Counted from the first letter of the stretch, positions 9,290-21,660 are shown. The stretch is DNA of 64,000 nt from Larix kaempferi (GCA_027924585.1 BSBM01000442.1:5146001-5210000); one strand, 5' to 3'. Program-made: numbers and translations. Notes: generated by a model not told the origin, from the sequence alone.

Positions 9290-10740
9290 AGAGTTAGATG
9301 AAAAGATGAAGAAAAAGTTTGGTACACATAGGGGCCCGATAGGATGGGATGTGCCAAGTATTAAGGATGATGTAGTGAGGATTGCAACACAAGTGTTAGC
9401 TTGCAAGCTATTTAGGAAGAATCAAAAGGATAAGGTTGCAGCAGGAATCATAGCAGCAACATAGAAGTGCGTAGAAGGAGTATAATAAAATTGGGAAACA
9501 TTTTTAGTAAATGAATTTCTAAAGGACTGCATAGAATCATAAGATAAGGGGAAACCATTCCATTACATGTGGCTACTCATACAAATTTCCCTATTCACAT
9601 GGAGAGAGTTGGAGGATTTGCATTTTTTGGATGTTGCACGTAAACCATGTTTGGAAGCCAAGTATGCTAACTTGTGGTATACGAAGACTAAGAGAAGGAA
9701 GATTGACAACAATATCATATTTTTTGTATACAATGATTCTATTCGGAACATGATCAGGACAATACCACATACCATGCCATGGGTAGTGGAGACGTATAAA
9801 GGAATTGCACACTTTAGAGATAGAATGCATCATATGTACATTCAAGCAAGGTAGGATCCGGAAAGGAGATGGTTTCCAACATTATTTAGGAAGATATCAA
9901 CATCATTGTAAATGATTAGGAGGATGAGTGGAGAGTACCACTATCAAAATAAAATTAGAAAAATCAAGATGAAGTGTAGTATAAGGATATGGAAGAAGAA
10001 CCGAATGAAGACCAAGATAGTGGAGAAGATGACCAGCAAGATAGTGAACTTGGACAAGATGATAGAACAAGAGAAAATGCACAAGAGATGTCATGAGAGG
10101 TAGGATAAAAGTGGAAGGAGCAAAAAGAGGCAATCCCTTCTATGTAGAGAAAGAAGAGGAAGGTTGTAAAGGAACCAGTTGTCAATTCATTGATAGAAGA
10201 TGATATAGAAAACATAGGAGAGAAAGTAAGGGAAGAATTAGAAGAATCATTGGAAGAAGTAGGGAAGAAGCAAGAGGAAATAAAAACAAGCATTCAAGAG
10301 CAATTAATTGCATTGTGATAGGAAGTAGAAGCATCAAAATTTATAGCCATAGGATTCGGAGAAGAGCGCATAGGGAATTCAAAACCAAGGGAGATGGTTC
10401 CTCATCCATTAGTTACATCAATAGTGGAAAACACTATGAAGATAGAAGCATGAGCCATTGAGTTCCATACACAAGAACTACAAGAAAGCATAGTAGAGGT
10501 AATCTCTATTAATTTAATATTGCCTGAGATTCTGGATGAAGAACTTTATACATTGTAGACAAGAGTAAAAAGGAAAATTCAATTGTGTGTAGCTGCGACG
10601 CTAGCTGTGAAGGCCGATGGGATAATAGTGAAGATGGTATTGCAATAGGAAAATGAAAGGCTACACAGAGAACACAAAGAAGCACATAAAGAGAAAGACG
10701 AAGCAAAAAGGAGAAAAGAAGAAGTGGTTCAGGAAAATGA
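9290..10740 (+). pseudogene. Unclassified retroelement gag-like ORF relic
   Basis: A broken + strand frame keeps clear coding character. In order: GPIGWDVPSIKDDVVRIATQ, NEFLKDCIES, WRELEDLHFLDVARKPC, ANLWYTKTKRR and YKGIAHFRDRMHH, followed after several stops by highly charged Lys/Glu-rich sequence. The last part (about 10,650-10,735, ENERLHREHKEAHKEKDEAK) looks like a coiled coil. No protease, RT or zinc knuckle is attached. I associate such ORFs with repeats of gymnosperm genomes but cannot name a family. The relic at 39,250-40,160 may be the other half of the same protein type (inference). It ends where the LINE begins, about 10,740. Confidence 0.5.
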
Positions 10741-10744
10741 AAAG

Positions 10745-10962
10745 CTCCACTATTAGAAAACAGATCTTGGACTATGAAGGGATTCCCTTCAGGTACTATC
10801 GATTCCATGAAACAGGTCATATTGCACGGAATTTCTAGCTAGGGCTTTTGCAGGAACACTCTAGAAAAGGTGGTCTTCTCAGGAAAAAACGCCTTAGGAA
10901 AACAAAAGGGTTTCTACAAGACTATTTGAAGAAGGACACAATAATGCTCCAACAGGCCTGAG
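10745..10962 (+). pseudogene. LINE A ORF1 C-terminal zinc knuckle (degenerate)
   Basis: The frame reads LDYEGIPFRYYRFHETGHIA then RNF and stop. Plant LINE ORF1 proteins have LDYEGIPFRC..C...GH....C here. The GH pair is kept, but the three cysteine positions read Tyr, Phe and Phe. ORF1 proteins bind element RNA in ribonucleoprotein particles. Downstream Lys/Arg-rich codons (LRKKRLRKTKG) fit the family's basic tail. Everything upstream of the knuckle, including the DUF4283-type domain, is missing. Confidence 0.65.
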
Positions 10963-11002
10963 TCAACCACCGACTACTACAGATCTACTGCATTCTCCTC
11001 CA

Positions 11003-11449
11003 GTGCCTGAACTAGATCACCCCCAACTTCGAGACCTGACTGTTATCACAAGTACTCACCTAGTCACTTCCTTGAATGAACATTTGAATTCTCTGCATCT
11101 TGTTGAATCAAACATTCCCCCTTTAAATTTCCCCTTGCCTTCTCCCACCCCCTCCCCCTTAAAGGAAGCAACCTCACCCACTCCCCTGCACCTGACGGCT
11201 CCGGCCCCCCCGACACACTCTCCCACTTCACAATTTTTTTCTCCGGATTCCACCTCAAACTCCTCCACAATTCGTTTTCATCTTAGGTCAAGAGACATCC
11301 CGACCATTCCTGAACCATCCTCTATCCTCCCAGGTTTAGGGCCAAATCCCTTGAAGGGGTTTCTCAATGAAGCTCCTCTCTTTCAATTGCAGGGGTTTGG
11401 CAAGTACTCGAAATTTTTTTTCCCTCAAGAGGATGCTCTTGGTTCATAA
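11003..11449 (+). pseudogene. LINE A ORF1/ORF2 linker, Pro/Ser/Thr-rich frame
   Basis: An open frame of 148 codons is very rich in Pro, Ser, Thr and Leu (NFPLPSPTPSPLKE, TAPAPPTHSPTSQF). It overlaps the start of the endonuclease frame by about 80 bases in another phase. In plant LINEs the end of ORF1 is often low-complexity like this. It may be the ORF1 tail, as its frame is open, but it has no domain that I recognise. Confidence 0.45.
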
Positions 11450-12284
11450 ACCAGATGTTATCCTCCTTCAAGAAACTTTAGGGTCGGAACATGAAGTTTC
11501 TTTACATCTCTCCACAATCACATCATCTTTCTCTTTTCTAGCTCAGAGTTCCAGAGGACTCTTTGGTGGGATGACAATTGGATGGAACCAGTCCATGGTC
11601 AAGCTCCTAAAATCCTAGGGTGCCCCCTTTGGCATGGGTATCCAGGTTCACTGGGCTGAAGCATCTCTCTCTCTTAACACCATAAATATCTATGGCCCCT
11701 ACTCTAACAGAATTGATTTTTGGGAGACCATTCAAACCTCCCCCCTGGTAAGAATTGAAAACATAGTGATTGGTGGGGATCTCAATCTCACATTGGGTTC
11801 ACATGAAATATGGGGCCTGAGAGCTAGAGTTGACCCTATGGAAATTTTTTTCATCAATCTTCTTCAGAACATTCAGATGGTGGACCTTTATCCCATCAAA
11901 TTTAAGCCTACGTGGACAAATTGTAGAATCGGGGAGGATCAAATATCTAAGATACTTGATAGATTTCTCCTGGATGAAATCCTTCTAGAGAGAGACCTCA
12001 TGTTCAAACAATGGGTGGACTCAGGTGGCGGCTTTGATCATATTCCTATCTGCATGGAAATTCTCAGAAACCCTAACAAGCCACCAAGCCCTTTCAAGTT
12101 CTGCGCTGCTTGGCTTAAAGAAGCAGACATCCTCAGGATCATTCACTCAAAATGGATCCCCTTTGTGGCAGATGATGGACACCACGCAACTACTCATTTT
12201 GCTCAGAATCTCTCCCGCATAAGAGGTCTCCTTAAAGCTCGGGAAAAGGAAAAAAATATTGTGAATGATCAGGCCATTCTCTAG
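11367..12284 (+). pseudogene. LINE A ORF2: apurinic/apyrimidinic-type endonuclease
   Basis: The ATG at 11,367 opens MKLLSFNCRGL, the usual start of plant LINE ORF2. Conserved endonuclease landmarks follow: N in SFNCRG, E in LLQET, Y in NIYGPY, D and N in GGDLNLTL, and the closing FDHIPI (family SDHxPI). The enzyme nicks target DNA to prime reverse transcription. TAG at about 11,617 and a later stop at 12,284 interrupt the frame, although 11,634-12,284 is otherwise open. The active-site residues survive better than the frame, so the decay is not very old. Confidence 0.85.
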
Positions 12285-12437
12285 ATTGAGGCTGAGTTGG
12301 CTAAAAATTCAAAATAGAGAAGGGGGGGGTTTCACAATCTGGCTGATAAGGAAAAACTGCTCTCCCTAGAGTCTAGTAGAACCAAGATACTGAAAGAGCA
12401 CGAAGAATTCTGGAGACTTAAGAGCAGACCAATCTGG

Positions 12438-13800
12438 ATGGCCAGCGGGGATGATAATACAAAATTCTTTCAAGCTTTTGCAAAGGGAAGAAAACAACAC
12501 AATACGATTTGGGAATTACAGAACAACAAAAATGAAAGGGTCTCTACTTTTGAATATTTGGCTGAGACTAGCAAATCTTTCTTTGAATCCCTCTTCAAAG
12601 CTGATCAACAGGCCTCCATTGCTGAAGTTATTCAAATCGCTCGTTACTTCCCCACAAGAATCTCTGACGAAGACAATTCTGATTTCATGGAAGAGGTCTC
12701 GGAAGAGGAACTTAAAACCATCTTGCATAGCTTCCAAAAGGACAAAAGTATGGGACCAGATGATTGGACCATTGAATTCTTTCTGGCAGCTTTTGATACC
12801 ATTGGGCCTGAGATCCTTCATCTAGTTGAAGAATCTCGGGTTAATGGTCATATTCACCCTCCTCTCAACTCGACCTTTCTTGCCCTCATCCCCAAGAAAG
12901 AAAATTCTATTTTCCTGGAGGACTTCAGGCCTATCTCTCTCCGCAACATTACCTACAAAGTGGTTGCAAAAGTGATTGCTCAAAGATTCAAGAAGGTTCT
13001 TTCAAAAATCATTTCATCCGAGCAGTTTGGTTTTCTAGAGAACATACAAATCCATGAAGAAATAGGTGTTGCACAGGAAGGCATGCACAACATTAAATTC
13101 AAGAAGTCAAAGGGGGAAATCCTCAAAATTGATCTCTCAAAACCTTTTGACAGAGTCAGCTGGCTCTATTTAAGGCTCCTGCTCACTCATTTTGGCTTCA
13201 ACTATCACATCATCAAATGGATTTTTGCCTGCATAACCACTGCATCTTTCTCAGTCCTAATAAATGGTTCTTCTACCCCTCTCTTCCACTCGGAAAGAGG
13301 TCTTCGACAAGGCTTCCCTCTCTCACCTCTCCTCTTCCTTTTTGTGGTTGAAGGGATGAGTAGAGCTATCCTCGATGCAAAGTAGAGGTTTATTTTTCGG
13401 GATCAAGATTGCTGAGAACCTAAATATTACCCACCTCTTGTTTGTGGATGATATCCTTATCTTCTTCAATGGCTCCATTAGGGAAGCAGAGACGCTTTCA
13501 GGAATCCTCCAAATTTTCTGCAAAGCCACTGGTATGAATCTCAACGATCATAAATCCACCATCACCACTTTCAACTTGGAATAAATTGTCATCAGAAGAC
13601 TCTTGGTTTTTTTCCCTTTTGCTATCACCCCCTTGGATGAAGGCCTTAAATACCTGGGTTTCAGATTGAAACCAAATAGCTACAGAAAGGAAGATTGGTT
13701 TTGGTTAATTGCAAAACTAGAATGTAGAAACAATGTATGGAGTAATCGATGGCTTTCAAGAGCTGGGAGACTAATCTTAGTAAAATATGTTCTGTAAGCC
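12438..13800 (+). pseudogene. LINE A ORF2: reverse transcriptase
   Basis: A long open frame (12,438-13,385) has GPDDWTIEFF, LIPKKE, EDFRPISLRN, KIDLSKPFDRVSW (D of motif A) and RGLRQGFPLSPLLF. A one-base shift near 13,380 leads into THLLFVDDILIFF at 13,430-13,460, the motif C typical of plant LINEs (FVDD). GLKYLGFRL and SRAGRLILVK follow. These are the palm and thumb of a non-LTR RT that copies element RNA at the nicked target. Further frame breaks occur at 13,584 and 13,797. Catalytic Asp residues are all present. Confidence 0.88.
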
Positions 13801-14028
13801 ATCCCTGTTTATTGGATGACCCTTGCTTAGATCCCTAAATCCATTCTGGAAAGAACTAGAAAAATATGTTCACATTTCCTATGGACCGGGAAGAAAGATC
13901 AAAAGGTTACCCCATGGGTAAAATGGGACCAGCTAGCTCGTCCAAAATCTCTGGGAGGCTGGGGGATAAAAAACATCACACTTTTTGCAAAAGCTGGTTG
14001 GAGGCTCATTTCAACAAAAAGTCTTTGG

Positions 14029-15513
14029 ATGGAGGTTGTCACTCATAAATACATTGCCCCTCTTTCCATTTGGGATTGGATCAGAAACTCGGCCTTTACT
14101 GCTCAATCCTCGAGGACTATCATTTGGAAATCCATTTGCAATGCTTTTCCTCTCATCCACAGCAGCCTCTCCTGGAAAGTGGGGAATGGTTCTAGAGTGC
14201 GAATTGGAGTAGATACCTGGCCTGGCAGTCAGCTACAACACCTTCTCCCTCCCCAGCTCATTCAGCTTCTCAATGAAAACGGTTTCTTTCACTTGAACCA
14301 GATTGCGGATCCGACATCCACAAATTTATGGCATTAGGGGTGGAAAGGTATCAGAGACCTGGATATTCCCAACTTTTGGATTGCGGATTGGAATAGATAC
14401 ATTAATTCCCTTCGTGTCTCCCACATCCGTCTCATGGATTGACATGATGAGCTCATCTAGGAACTTGCTGTGCATGGTAGCTACACTCCCAAAACAGGCT
14501 ATCAAAGCCTTTGTTCAACAACTTTTCCATTGGCTCCTAAATGGTGGCAAATTGGGTTATGGAAATTAAAATCCCCCTTGAAGGTGAAAATATTCATGTG
14601 GTGTACTATGGAAAACAGAATCCCAACCTGGGATAGAATGAAGAACCAACACTTGGAAGGCCCTAGATGGTGCCCATTATGCAAAAACAATTAGGAAAGC
14701 CCCAACCACCTTTTCCTGTCTTGCTCCTTCTCTTTACAAGTTTGGTCTCATTCACAATCCATTCTAAATCTCATATTTAATTGGCATGGCTGCTCCCTTG
14801 AAGACACGTGGAATTCTTGGTCCTCTTCAAATCACTTCATACACATCAAAGCACTTCCTCTTATCCACATTTGGGGAATCTGGCTTGCCCGAAATTCTTC
14901 CTTCTTCCAGGAAAAAGCCTCTTCTCCTGAAGCAGTTGCAAAACATGGCCTTGATATTCTGTCTTTCTTCCCTCAAACAAAAGATGCTCCAGCAATCTGA
15001 GTCATCACCGAAGAACAGATTGATCCTTCCCTCCCTTGGGATTTTTTTGATGGTGCATCCCAAAACCATTCCTGTGGCGATGGAGTCACTCTCTTTCTCT
15101 CTCAAAACCATCATTTTCAGATTCAAATGGGTTTAGAGGAAGGCACAAATAACTATTCTGAGATTCTGGCTTTAAAACTTTTGCTCTGTTTTGCTCTGGA
15201 GAAAAAATGTAGATAGCTTCAAATTTTTGGTGACTCTCTCATTGTTATAAATTGGGTGAACAAAGTCCAAAGCTACAGAAATATTTCCCTTATCACCTTG
15301 TTTGAAGAAGTTTGCAGGCTCACAGCTCGTTTTGAATCCATCACCTGTCGACATGTGTACAGGGAAAGAAACACTGTTGCCAATCGTTTGTCAAAACAAG
15401 GACTGAATATGGAGTTTGGGACTTGGAGATTTGTGGAATCCAGGGATGTTGATGTCTATGAATTTTTCCATAGACCCTTTATAGACAATCAAATCCTTCA
15501 AATTGATGTCTGA
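14029..15513 (+). pseudogene. LINE A ORF2: zf-RVT and RNase H tail
   Basis: After several frame changes the sequence shows the zf-RVT region: WKLKSPLKVKIFMW, then WCPLC and NHLFLSCSF. RNase H follows: WDFFDGASQN near 15,045, YSEILALKLL, a GDS motif near 15,228 reached by a frameshift, and HVYRERNTVANRLSKQGL at 15,350. The last motif normally has ADxLSK, so its Asp reads Asn. RNase H removes the RNA strand after reverse transcription. Plant L1-like elements commonly have this extra domain. The frame ends at 15,513. Confidence 0.8.
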
Positions 15514-15790
15514 ATACACTCTTTTTTCACTTCGATATTACAATAGCCAAAGATGTACTCCATCAGAACTTTTTTTTGGTCTCTCTCATGGGACTCTATG
15601 TTTTAATTTTCTGTAATTAAGTGGATATTGATTCAGCTATGGATCAGATCTTTTTTGTTACTCACTCTTTAGCAGTGAAGGTTTGGATATTCCGCACAGT
15701 GCAATACAATCAACACTATCATGAAAGTTGTATGCTTGCATACCTTTGTAATTTTGACTCTCTTCTTGGATAATAAAAAATAAGCTTTTT

Positions 15791-17085
15791 TCCTTGGGAA
15801 AAAAAGTTGCGCAAGACTATACTATACGTTTTCACTTGTAGGATTCGGAGAACCATTACTCAGTTCAGTTATATTATTCTCCTCATGTTTGATGAGACAT
15901 ATCTCCATTGTGTTCATTTGTGTCAATGATCTTCAGTTTGACATAAATCCACCTTGTATCTCTTGTAGCTTCAATTGTTGGGCATGGATCCACTTTGCAT
16001 CTTAAAGAATTTGATTCCTCTTTGTTTTAGATGGTTTTACCGTGGTCTTATATTTGAAGTAACCATATAAGAAACCTTTTATAAAATATTTACAATCAAA
16101 GTGTTGCTTGTTTTATGTGATGCAATAAGTATTAAGCATCGGAATAGCAATGCCAATGCCAACATAGAAGGCTCTCATATCATAAAAAATTGGTTTTGCT
16201 TTGTGAAAATCCTTCCTAACAAATTCATGCTTTTCATCTCCACAAAATGATAAGTTTGAGGGGTGTCATTTCACAATGACCTTTTTTGAGAACTCAATCT
16301 ATGCTATTATCAACCACGAGCAAGGTAGAGGGTTCTAGGGTAGGAATCCTTCTATTAGAACATGAATGAAAATACACACACATATAATAAATACCCAAAT
16401 CCATCGAATATTTTAAACATCTTTTGTATTATTAGTTCTACTATGTGCCACGTTAATCTCGTATTATAACGTTACTCTCCACTTGTTTCTTTTTAAGTCT
16501 TAATTTGTATTGTATCTCTCATCAAAATGTATTTGTCTCCAAGACCTCCTTGATAGAATCCCACGGCATCACCCTTCTAATGCAGGCGTTGGGTTCCGGT
16601 TACACTTATACCTATACCTATACCTATTTCAATCTTATATTTTACAAAGAATTTGGCAGAAAGAAGTGATAATGTAATTTTGAATAAATATAATAAAATG
16701 GTAATTACATTATTATATATAATTTAATTAAATATAGTCAATTTTAATTTTAAATATAAACTTTTTTTAAATAACAAGAAGCTTTCAGTTAATTAATTTT
16801 AAAAAATAAAAATAAAAGTTAATAAACTTTATTTTCATAGGATTTATGAATTTTTACTTCATGGAAATTTGTAACCTTTAAGTTAAAGAAAGAGAATTAT
16901 TAATTGAGAATTGGGATGGAGAAAGTAGGTTTTTTAGTTTTATAAAATTATTCCATCCACCATAAACTTTAAATTTACCAAGTCTTCAAAAGAATCAAAC
17001 AATAATTTTTTATTTGTCTAAAAAATAGTAATAACTGATTACTTTTTTCAAAGGAAAAAAAACGTACTATTGTTATTCATTGAAT
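15791..17085. other. Gene-free region between two LINEs
   Basis: AT-rich sequence. A short (TATACC)n-like run (ACCTATACCTATACCTA) lies at about 16,610-16,626. No open frame or repeat with family resemblance was seen. Confidence 0.5.
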
Positions 17086-17228
17086 CAAATAGTACAATGA
17101 TATATCATGTCTCATAGTTTCAAGACTTAACATCATAACCAAAGCTCACAGGCTCGTACAAAATAACAAAAATTCCAGAAACAGTTATATAATTTTACTG
17201 CCATCCTTCAAAATAAGGATGTTCATCC

Positions 17229-17789
17229 TCAAAAATCCCCAAAAAAGTAAAGGGCTCCCTTATCCAGAACATTAAGTTCATGCCATTCTTCCCATATAAG
17301 ATATCCTTCGACTCCATTGAAAGCTTGCTTTGACAGCTTATCTGCCAAGTCCTTATGTTCCCTGGATATATGCTCAAAAGTGATAGACTCACATTTGTCG
17401 ATCTCAGCCCTAGTGCGCATGCACCAATGTCGAAGAGCCAGCACCTAAAATATGTAATCACTAGTAGCCCACTTAATTGTAACATGGGAATCACCATATA
17501 CCTTCAAGTCAACAAGACGAAAGATATTTGCAGTCTTCAAAACACACCACAAAGCCAGTAATTCCACCTTCATATTTGTCCCTGATCCACAATTGAGACG
17601 GAGTGTAAAATAGTGTTTTTTGTTTAAAAAAATCACACCACCTGTTGCACACAAACCATGTTGAGCTGCTCCATAAAAAAAAAGAACCCGATGGTTGACC
17701 GTAAAGGATAACAGATCGATCCTTTTAGTACCATGCTTCACCTTTTCATTATTATAAATTTGTGCCATCTTTAGAAAGTAATCCCACAT
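17229..17789 (-). pseudogene. LINE B ORF2: RNase H domain
   Basis: The frame shows VLFFYGAAQHGLCATGG, MKVELLALW, VYGDSHVTIKW and HISREHKDLADKLSKQAF. These are the four core RNase H motifs. The first catalytic Asp of the FFDGAA box is Tyr here, while the later Glu, Asp and final Asp remain. One stop at 17,445 splits the domain between the GDS and HISRE motifs. RNase H would clear element RNA; this copy could not. The frame ends with a normal-looking C-terminus at 17,229. Confidence 0.78.
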
Positions 17790-18611
17790 GACTTAACCTC
17801 AAGAAATATCCCTTGGAAAGTAGCACAATTTCTTGCATACCATATTACCCAAGACACAATGATAGGTAATAGATAATATGAATTTGCATTTCTGTACCAA
17901 CTAAGAAGACAGGACCCAAAATCACCAACATCCCAAGTATCATTAATATGTAAATCTGCACATACCAATTCCCAGATATCTTTCCCAAACCGACAATCAA
18001 CAAAAAGATGACAAACTGATTCCAGATTTTGTTTGCAAAGAATGCACCAATTGGGACCACTCCAGCCACGTCTTACCAGATTGTCCCAAGTTTTAAGATT
18101 ACCCTGTAAAGTTTGCAATAGAAAACACTTGATTTTCAAAGGATAGTCCCATTTCCAAAATTTTTTATACCACCAATTCCGCGGGAATATGCACCGATCT
18201 TGAAGGATTATAATATATGCTGCTTGAGCAGTCACAGTACCAGTTTTCTCATCCCCAGTCCAGACAATTTTATCAGCTTCAACAATTTAAATGAACTCCC
18301 GCAGCATCCAATTTACGCACATAACCATCCCATTCAAGTGCATCATATCCTTGAAGCCCCATGTCTCTAGAACTAAGCCAGTATTTTCCATCACCACTAA
18401 TACAAATTCTATTTCTCACCCTGCTCAAAGTAGATAACCCATAAAACTTTAAATAGTCCCGCACTCTTTCAGAAAGTATAAAAGAGTCTTCCATACCCAA
18501 AATAGGATCCTTCCCAACCATAATATGTTCACCATAACCCACCTGCCATCTTATGTCATCAGCAATCCAGCCAAAACTTTCAGCATACCTCTCCACATAG
18601 GAGAGATGCAA
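17771..18611 (-). pseudogene. LINE B ORF2: post-RT and zf-RVT region
   Basis: The upstream frame begins MHLSYVERYAESFGW and contains WQVGYGEHIMVGKDP, like the linker after LINE RT domains. After a stop, the next frame has AAYIIL, WKWDYPLKIKCFLLQTL, then WCILC and SVCHLFVDCRFGKDIWELV. This gives the Cys-x2-Cys...His...Cys pattern of the zf-RVT module, followed by WVIWYARN. Apart from the one stop near 18,279 the frame is well preserved over about 280 codons. Confidence 0.75.
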
Positions 18612-18616
18612 CCCTC

Positions 18617-18694
18617 ACTTTGTTTCTTTCTTTTCGAACCAATTATATATATATATATATATATATGAAATTGATTCGAAAGAAAGAAATAAAG
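18617..18694. repeat. Imperfect palindrome with (AT)n core
   Basis: Arm 18,617-18,644 (ACTTTGTTTCTTTCTTTTCG...) and arm 18,668-18,694 (...CGAAAGAAAGAAATAAAGT) are reverse complements with about four differences, flanking a (TA)n loop of about 20 bases. It sits directly at the 5'-truncated end of LINE B. Confidence 0.75.
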
Positions 18695-18695
18695 T

Positions 18696-20888
18696 AATCA
18701 GTTATTATTATTTTTGATACCCAATCTCTTTAAAAAGTTTTAAGCACTACAGTCACAACCGACAACCGGATAAAACATGACTATATATATATATATAATT
18801 TATACAATAAATTAAATATATAAGTACAACCCAAAAAAAATGAGATTAATGTTGAGTTCAAACTAATTTTGATATGAGGAAATTGAGGACAATGGTTCCA
18901 AGTTAATATTAGTGATATGGGGGGTTGATGTTTTTATTTAGATTTTGTTTTTAAAATAAATAATATTAATTAAACTTAATACTAGTGAGTAAGATTCTAC
19001 ATCTTAATTTATCTAAAAATGCATTTTAATTTATCTAAAAATACATTTTAATTTATTTAAAAAGTAAATAGTGTTATCATAATATTTGTATAACAAATCA
19101 TATTAATCAAGATTAATAAACTTATTTTTTTAATGATTGAGAATGTGAAATCTTAATGATAATGATAATTATTAATGTTTATTTAGAGCAATTTTAAGAT
19201 ATTCCAATTATTTTCATTTTTAACCTTTTTGTGTCACAAAGATAGAGTTTTAGGAATTGTCTAGCTCCGTGTTTTACTTAATTAGTGAGAATTTGTTCTT
19301 GTTTTAGCAATGTTGATTTTGTGTTTTAAGCTAATTAAAATAGATAGATAATTTTGATGTTCTAGATTAAGGTTGATGCTGATTATCATATCTTAATTTT
19401 CTCTTATCTTCTAATTCTTTATCACACCACATATTATCTTTAAAATTTAGATGTAATTAATACTTTTAATCTTATCACTATTGTGCATAGTGACCTCCTA
19501 CCTAGCTTAACTTGTAATGGTTTTGATTAGAGTATGAAGTAATCTTAAGAATCGTCTTGTCTCTCGTGTTCTTTGTCTTGTTCTTGTATAATAGTTTGTA
19601 GTGTCCCTTTTTAATAATTTGGAAAAAATGGAAAAATTGCAATTTTTTGGTCAATTCGAACCTTCGACTAGTGATGACCCACGTGTTTCCAAATGGCTCC
19701 TAAAGATTTCGAATTGGGTCTGAAGGTACTTGGAGGGTATTAGGACATAAAAGTGAGGCTGATAGGTGCTTGGACACTCTCAAAAGACTTTTGCAACATT
19801 CATCTGCAATCAGGAGAAAACAAGGATTTTAGTAGTAATTTCAAGGTTCAAACCCCCTAGAGTAGAGGTCATTAATGGCTTCCCAAATGCAGTACGACCC
19901 TCCCAAATTTAAGAACAGAGACATGGATCAGTTAGCAGACTTCAATGGGAACCCAAATGCATCATTAATCAGTTCCTAAAGGCTGTTGCAACTCCCATAA
20001 ATCATATATTTGTATACATGTCTTAAAATAGGGGGAAATGAGAGAAAAATGCTATAACTTGCTATGAAATTTGAGAGAAATGTTCCAAAGACTTGCATAA
20101 GGTTCATGAAACTTATTCAATACATTAATGGCTTTCCAAACAACAATAAAACCACTGATATTGACTGAAACAATTCCATATCAAGCAACTTCAAGCTCTT
20201 ACAACAAGATATATGGGAAAATGACACCATTCATACATAGTTTGGTATTTTTACATAGTTTCACTTGGAGTTTTGATCTGAGGTTCATATGAGCATCAAA
20301 TACATAGTGTAGAAATCACATTACAAATAAATGGGTCCCCTTGGACTTCCCCAAAGAGATCAACATCTCACCATGTGCACCATTCCTCCAAGAACAAGAA
20401 TATGAAGAGAAGAGTGAGAGAGATGTGGGAACAAGTTGAAGAAGATATGATCACGAGCAGCCCTGTAGCTTCAACCTGTAACAAATGAATTCATTGAAGC
20501 TCCAAATGAAAGGTATGAATGGCCTCTCCAATTTCCAATTAGGATGGGAAACTTTCACCCTCGAAATTGGTGCTAAGGAAAGTACAATAAACACTCAACT
20601 TGCATGGGCAAGCTATGCTCTCCAAATTACCAAATGAGAAATAATCAAAAGCCACTCCTCTTATTTGTTCTTGTCCTTTATTAGCTTCCCAAGCCCTCCA
20701 TGGTTCAAATCCCCCCCAAGAGCTTCATGCCAACTCGAATTGGGGAGAGATTCCAATGTGTGCCACTTGTCCAACAATTCCTAGCCTCTCTCTTCCATCA
20801 ATTCAAATGGAGGAATATTTGGCTGCCCTAACTCCCTTGTGCACCTTCTTGGAGGCTATTTTTAGACCTGGCATGTCATATAGGTCAA
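18696..20888. other. AT-rich gene-free DNA, possible LTR remnants
   Basis: A phrase CATTTTAATTTATCTAAAAATA is repeated three times at about 19,000-19,060. From about 19,598 (TGTAGTGTCCC) the base composition becomes more balanced and the sequence resembles non-coding LTR or leader DNA, but no partner copy, PBS or domain is visible. No coding region supported. Confidence 0.4.
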
Positions 20889-21660
20889 ATGTCAAAAAAT
20901 AGGTCTGATCCTTGTCATAAGTGTCATAGCATCTTCATCATTGTTGTCATAGAAGCTAGGGAATCTAACCCAAGTGTCACAATACCTCTAAGATGCCTCT
21001 TCCTCTTCCATGGGAGTTACTCTTCCTCTCAAATTCGAACCTCATTGATGATGAATATAGTTGTCATTGATGACCACATTAATGACAAAGGTGAAGCATG
21101 TGGATGACAAAAGATGACAAAGGTTTGAGGGTTGGCATAATGGTGATATAGCATTGGACAAAGCCAAGATGAACAAGATGGACAAGTTGACAAGACAAGA
21201 AGGACAAGCAAAGATGACATGTTAATATGCCAAGCAAGCATAAGCTTGCGGGCATGAAAAGACAAGAAAGACATTGAATGGCAAGCACATGGCACACATG
21301 GCATGGAGGACTTGGCAAAAATGAAGTGGACAAATTGATGATGGGCATTTTTTATAAACCAAGTGGAGATTGTGGGCATCTTCAAGTGCCCATGCGGGCA
21401 TCTAGAAATGAAGTTGTGGGCACACTGTTGAAGGGTCAAACCAACCCTTGCGGGCATGGGTTAATACCCTCTTGTGGGCTTCCCAAAGCCACCTCTGTGA
21501 GCATAATCCAGAGGTCATGTGGGAATTGGACAAGGAGAAGTATGTGGCCTTAATTGATGAAGTATTGCGGGCATCTCAGGTTGCAAAACAAAGACCCCCG
21601 AGGGCATTTGATGATGGATCTTGGGTGCATATGATGGAGTAAAAACCGAGTGGTGTCAAA
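20889..21660. other. GACAA/GGGCAT-rich low-complexity stretch
   Basis: GACAAG, GATGACAAAG and GCGGGCAT words recur many times between 21,060 and 21,610, which creates opposite-strand ORFs of up to 142 codons with skewed composition (His/Ser/Cys-rich on the minus strand). None has a recognisable domain. I regard it as non-coding repeat DNA. Confidence 0.5.

Larger units (their letters stand above)
10740..15790 (+). mobile_element. LINE A: plant L1-like non-LTR retrotransposon, 5'-truncated
   Basis: One decayed element reads left to right: the ORF1 zinc-knuckle end, a Pro/Ser-rich linker, then ORF2 with an AP endonuclease (11,367-12,284), reverse transcriptase (12,438-13,800), a Cys/His zf-RVT region (14,480-14,760) and an RNase H (15,040-15,513). 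A 3' UTR ends near AATAAAAAATAAGC at 15,771. This is the layout of plant L1-clade LINEs that carry an RNase H. The 5' end is missing inside ORF1, as expected for incomplete target-primed reverse transcription. Target-site duplications were not located. Multiple stops and shifts show it is inactive. Confidence 0.85.
17086..18615 (-). mobile_element. LINE B: 3' portion of a second L1-like LINE
   Basis: Three consecutive minus-strand frames (18,611-18,279, 18,235-17,771 and 17,789-17,229) cover the end of ORF2, from the region after RT through zf-RVT to RNase H. The 3' UTR ends near 17,050 in an oligo-T/A stretch. The copy is strongly 5'-truncated: RT, endonuclease and ORF1 are absent, and it begins beside the AT palindrome at 18,617. 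It is not a copy of LINE A at the protein level; only domain type and order match. A 5' truncation is typical of LINE insertion. Confidence 0.78.

Noticed and set aside
21029-21457. 142-codon minus frame, Cys/His/Ser-rich, possible zinc protein
   Set aside because: Lies over a GACAAG/GGGCAT repeat; Cys and His positions show no zinc-finger spacing.
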